A stretch of 64,000 bases of DNA. Source: JAPLJM01 sp963708515. Lineage in GTDB: Bacteria > Desulfobacterota > Syntrophia > Syntrophales > Fen-1087. Shown here piece after piece: positions 61,253-64,000 of the stretch (position 1 is the first letter of the stretch; every line of letters starts with the position of its first letter). Under the pieces are notes generated by a model. It made no database searches. It was not told the DNA's origin and saw nothing but the letters and a program-made list of their open reading frames with translations. The stretch is taken from assembly GCA_963708515.1 (NCBI GenBank), contig CAVPSX010000021.1:310001-374000 (forward strand), given 5' to 3'. The position numbers were made by a program, and so were the translations under genes.

Positions 61253-61684
61253 ATGAAAGTCGAACAGATATCCATATTTCTGGAAAACAAGCCCGGCGGT
61301 CTGGAGAAGGTAACGAGCATTCTCAAGGACGTCAACATCAATATCCGCACGATGGCCGTCGCCGATACATCCGATTTCGGCATCGTCCGGATGATCGTCA
61401 ACAATGTGGAGACGGCAACCAGGGTGCTCAAGGAAAACGGTTTCACCGTCAGCCGGACCACCGTGGTGGCCGTGGAGGTGCCGGACCGGCCGGGAGGCCT
61501 GCACAGTATTCTGGAGGTCATCGCGAAAGAAAACGTCAATATCGCTTACATGTATGCCTTCGTGGAAAAGAGCGGGGAAAACGCCGTCATGCTTTTCCGG
61601 TTTGATGAGCAGGACAAGGCCATCGACGTGCTCGTGAAAAACGGCATCAACGTCCTGCCCGGCGAAAAGCTCTACTCTTTTTAG
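61253..61684 (+). CDS. Tandem ACT-domain protein
   Basis: The 143-residue protein has two ACT domains (about 1-67 and 70-140), beginning QISIFLENKPGGLEKVTSIL and VAVEVPDRPGGLHSILEVIA. ACT domains bind amino acids or related ligands. Next to PaaK it probably senses an aromatic amino acid or acid. The ATG has GGGAGG 7 nt upstream. Confidence 0.9.
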   Translation: MKVEQISIFLENKPGGLEKVTSILKDVNINIRTMAVADTSDFGIVRMIVNNVETATRVLKENGFTVSRTTVVAVEVPDRPGGLHSILEVIAKENVNIAYMYAFVEKSGENAVMLFRFDEQDKAIDVLVKNGINVLPGEKLYSF

Positions 61685-61814
61685 TGGACTGTGATTTTGG
61701 AAGCTTTTCGTACTCAGCGACAACAACCGGTGCGATGCCTTTGAAATCGCACTCGGCCTTTTTGCTCATATGCTGCCCCCCCCTTAGCATTATTATAGAG
61801 CAGCTTTAACACTT

Positions 61815-62981
61815 ATGTCACTGTCCAATTTTGCCAGACCATCTCTCTTTTATGTCTTCATGATGTTCCTGCTGCTGTCTATCATGGCACTGGGTGCTTC
61901 ATCATGCGGTACGAGTAAGAGCGGCGGGCAATCATTCAGCCAGAATGTCCAGGACAAACTGAACGAAGTCGTTGATGCAAAGATGACGGAGTTCGGAGTG
62001 CCGGGGGTGATAGTAGGCGTCTGGGTTCCAGGCAAGGGCGAGTGGATTTCGTGCAAGGGCGTCGGTGACATCAAGACAGGCACGGGGCCAGCCGTTCATG
62101 ACCACGTGCGGATTGCCAGCATAACCAAGACTTTCACAGCCACGATGATCCTCCAGCTTGCCGACGAGAAAAGACTCAAACTGACAGATACGCTTGACAT
62201 GTACGACCTGGGCGTAGCCGTGCCCAACAGAGACAAGATAACCATCCGCAATCTGCTGAATATGACCTCCGGGCTTTTCAACTATACGAATGACCAGAAT
62301 TTCTGGGTGAAATTTCTTGCCGACCCCACCGCAGCGTGGACACCGAAACAGGTTGTAGATATGTCGATAGCCCATGGAGTGGTAGCGCCTCCGGGGCAAG
62401 GCTACGATTACAACAACACCAACTATGTACTGCTCGGCATGATCATCGAGAAGCTTACGGGCAATACCGTTGGCGCGGAGATCAAAAGCAGGATAATCGA
62501 CAAGCTCGGCCTCCAGAACACAAGTTTTCCCGCGACAGCGGAGATGCCTGTCCCCTTCATGCACGGCTACATGCCGGATACCGCTGCGGGTGGTGACACC
62601 AGCGGGCCGGCAATAATAGATATGTCTGTGGAATCGCCGACGCCTTTTTTCACCGCCGGTGGCATGATTTCCGATCTTATGGACATAAAGACCTGGTTGC
62701 AGGCTCTTGCGAGCGGGGAGCTGTTAAGCCCAGAAATGCACAAGGAACAGTTGACGTTCGCGTCTCCCAATACATCCAGCTACGGACTTGGCGTCATGAA
62801 CGGAGGAATATTCATCGGGCATTCCGGAGAGATCACCGGTTACAACAGCTCGGCATATACCCAGGCCGGGGGAAACGGCGCGACGATCATCGTCTTTACC
62901 AACCGCTACCCGAGCAAGATAGAGGGTGCCGCAGATCAGTTCACGTCTGCAATCTTAAAGGCTATCGCGACCCTTCATTGA
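61815..62981 (+). CDS. Class C beta-lactamase-fold serine hydrolase, lipoprotein
   Basis: A lipoprotein signal ends GASSC. Motifs are SITK (nucleophile Ser), YNN-type YDYNNTNYVLLG and HSGEITGYNS in place of KTG. The 388-residue enzyme is of the D-alanyl-D-alanine carboxypeptidase/esterase EstB branch. It may trim wall peptides or hydrolyse esters. Ribosome site weak. Confidence 0.9.
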   Translation: MSLSNFARPSLFYVFMMFLLLSIMALGASSCGTSKSGGQSFSQNVQDKLNEVVDAKMTEFGVPGVIVGVWVPGKGEWISCKGVGDIKTGTGPAVHDHVRIASITKTFTATMILQLADEKRLKLTDTLDMYDLGVAVPNRDKITIRNLLNMTSGLFNYTNDQNFWVKFLADPTAAWTPKQVVDMSIAHGVVAPPGQGYDYNNTNYVLLGMIIEKLTGNTVGAEIKSRIIDKLGLQNTSFPATAEMPVPFMHGYMPDTAAGGDTSGPAIIDMSVESPTPFFTAGGMISDLMDIKTWLQALASGELLSPEMHKEQLTFASPNTSSYGLGVMNGGIFIGHSGEITGYNSSAYTQAGGNGATIIVFTNRYPSKIEGAADQFTSAILKAIATLH

Positions 62982-63056
62982 CGTGCAATCGCAAAAAATA
63001 TATATTAGTACAATGAAAACAAGTTCTTATAAAATTCTTACGAGGTAAAGTATTGC

Positions 63057-63851
63057 ATGAGGCCTGTCTCTATTTTTAAAAAGAATTATCGTATCGAACT
63101 GCGCGATGTCGACTTGACCAAGAAACTAAAACTAAGCGCCCTTTTTAATTATATGCAGGAGATATCAAGCCTGCATGTTGAAAATCTCGGTACCGGCATA
63201 GAAGCGATAGAAAAACGGTGCGGAGTGACATGGATATTAATGCGCGCCAAGGCGGAAATATCAAGATATCCTTCCTGGAACGAAGATATTACAATAGAGA
63301 CCTGGCAGCAAAAACCGAAAAATTTTGAATTTGAAAGGGACTTTATTGTGCGTGATGTCACCGGTGATGTGATCATAAGGGTGGTATCCATCTGGATAAT
63401 AATAGATATAAAAACAAGGTTACTGAAGAGAACCGAATCAATTGCCGTCCAGTACCCACCGTTTCTTGAAGAACGGGCCATGACGAATTTCAGGTTGAGA
63501 AAAATCAAGCCTTTTGCACACACAAAAATCGCGTATAAAAAAACGATCGGTTACAGCGACACGGATATCAATGGTCATATCAATAACGCGAAATACATTG
63601 ATTTTGCCACGGACTGTTTTCCCGTTGAGCAACACATGCAATATTACGTAAAATCCATGCAGATAAATTATATCAGGGAAGCTATTCCGGGCGACAATGT
63701 TGTCCTTTATACCGACATATCGGATCTGAATTCCAATATGGTGTATATAGGCGGCATAAGAGAAGAGAGCGGCGCACCCATATTCAGTACCGTTGTTGAG
63801 ATCGTGCCGGTAAAAGAGTTCGAGGCGGTAGATCACTACTGGAGAAGATAA
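63057..63851 (+). CDS. Acyl-ACP thioesterase (FatA/B-like)
   Basis: Two hotdog domains (about 1-140 and 160-260), with the N-terminal FKKNYRIELRDVDLTKKLKL and GYSDTDINGHINNAKYIDFA (the second-domain NxHxxN-type motif). It releases fatty acids from acyl-ACP. Length 264 is normal for bacterial forms. Base composition is clearly lower in GC than the surrounding genes, which may signal transfer. GAGG upstream of ATG. Confidence 0.9.
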   Translation: MRPVSIFKKNYRIELRDVDLTKKLKLSALFNYMQEISSLHVENLGTGIEAIEKRCGVTWILMRAKAEISRYPSWNEDITIETWQQKPKNFEFERDFIVRDVTGDVIIRVVSIWIIIDIKTRLLKRTESIAVQYPPFLEERAMTNFRLRKIKPFAHTKIAYKKTIGYSDTDINGHINNAKYIDFATDCFPVEQHMQYYVKSMQINYIREAIPGDNVVLYTDISDLNSNMVYIGGIREESGAPIFSTVVEIVPVKEFEAVDHYWRR

Positions 63852-63899
63852 CCAGAGAATCCTGCCGTATGTAAGAATATTCTATGCCTTATTCATAGC

Positions 63900-63960
63900 C
63901 TGAGGCCTTTGAAAAATGACTTCGCCGCTTGCGAACCATTTTCATCGGCTATGCAAAGTT
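63900..63960. repeat. GGTTCGCAAGCGG-family repeat, inverted copy
   Basis: GGCCTTTGAAAAATGACTTC, then CGCCGCTTGCGAACC and ATGCAAAGTTCTCAG. It is the inverse orientation of the copies at 27130 and 56643 and matches the right arm near 54574-54620. Confidence 0.65.
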
Positions 63961-64000
63961 CTCAGCCTATGAATCTCATAGTCGTGAATGTCTACTGGTC

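Noticed and set aside
1..64000. CRISPR array or RNA genes
   Set aside because: I looked for regularly spaced direct repeats and for tRNA or rRNA signatures and recognised none. The repeats found are dispersed palindromes. A covariance search would be needed to exclude small RNAs.

Overview
The window looks like a chromosomal stretch of a GC-rich Desulfobacterota (delta-proteobacterial) anaerobe, most likely close to the Syntrophales. That is inference from gene content: a BKACE beta-keto-acid cleavage enzyme, phenylacetate-CoA ligase with a tandem-ACT partner, a thiolase/thiolase/DUF35/CoA-transferase operon, an acyl-ACP thioesterase, and a Hint/Tim44 protein. No rRNA, tRNA or CRISPR array was recognised.

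Layout. 1-16 kb: a type IV pilus / type II secretion-like locus (PilB and PilC-type proteins, a membrane-bound sigma-54 activator, a major pilin behind a good -24/-12 promoter, three minor pilins and a large lectin-like pilus protein). It is interrupted by accessory DNA: a REP-associated transposase (RAYT), a Fic gene cut by the RAYT unit, a truncated RHH antitoxin, a DUF4143 ATPase, and a RelE-type toxin-antitoxin pair between 65-bp direct repeats. Two convergent, paralogous histidine kinase/response regulator pairs follow. Many genes in 3-16 kb carry frameshifts, which could be decay or base-calling error. 16-25 kb: RRM and cold-shock proteins, a J-domain protein, a degenerate isochorismatase-like protein, DUF523/DUF1722, an MltD-like transglycosylase, a biotin carboxylase/BCCP fusion, an SGNH hydrolase and BKACE. 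25-33 kb (all minus strand): DUF4185, then lemA / DUF350 / a protein with three tandem Hint domains, a membrane segment and two Tim44-like domains, then a secreted W/Y-rich protein pair. 33-38 kb: the thiolase operon. 37-49 kb: AmpG-like permease, glutamine amidotransferase, Aat, broken C45-like lipoprotein, SSS symporter behind a terminator-bearing leader, Dph6-like ATPase, MBL hydrolase, PEP carboxykinase, EF-hand protein, M50 protease. 49-64 kb: FtsH, MutY, YbaK, thioredoxin with two zinc ribbons, amidohydrolase, NUDIX, diguanylate cyclase, PaaK plus ACT, class C beta-lactamase-fold hydrolase, acyl-ACP thioesterase.

The most interesting item is the lemA-DUF350-Hint3-Tim44 operon: three complete intein-like autoprocessing domains sit head to tail with almost no extein between them, exported, and tethered to a membrane segment and paired Tim44-like domains. 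The second theme is several families of dispersed palindromic repeats, one tied to the RAYT, which lie at gene truncation points and island borders.
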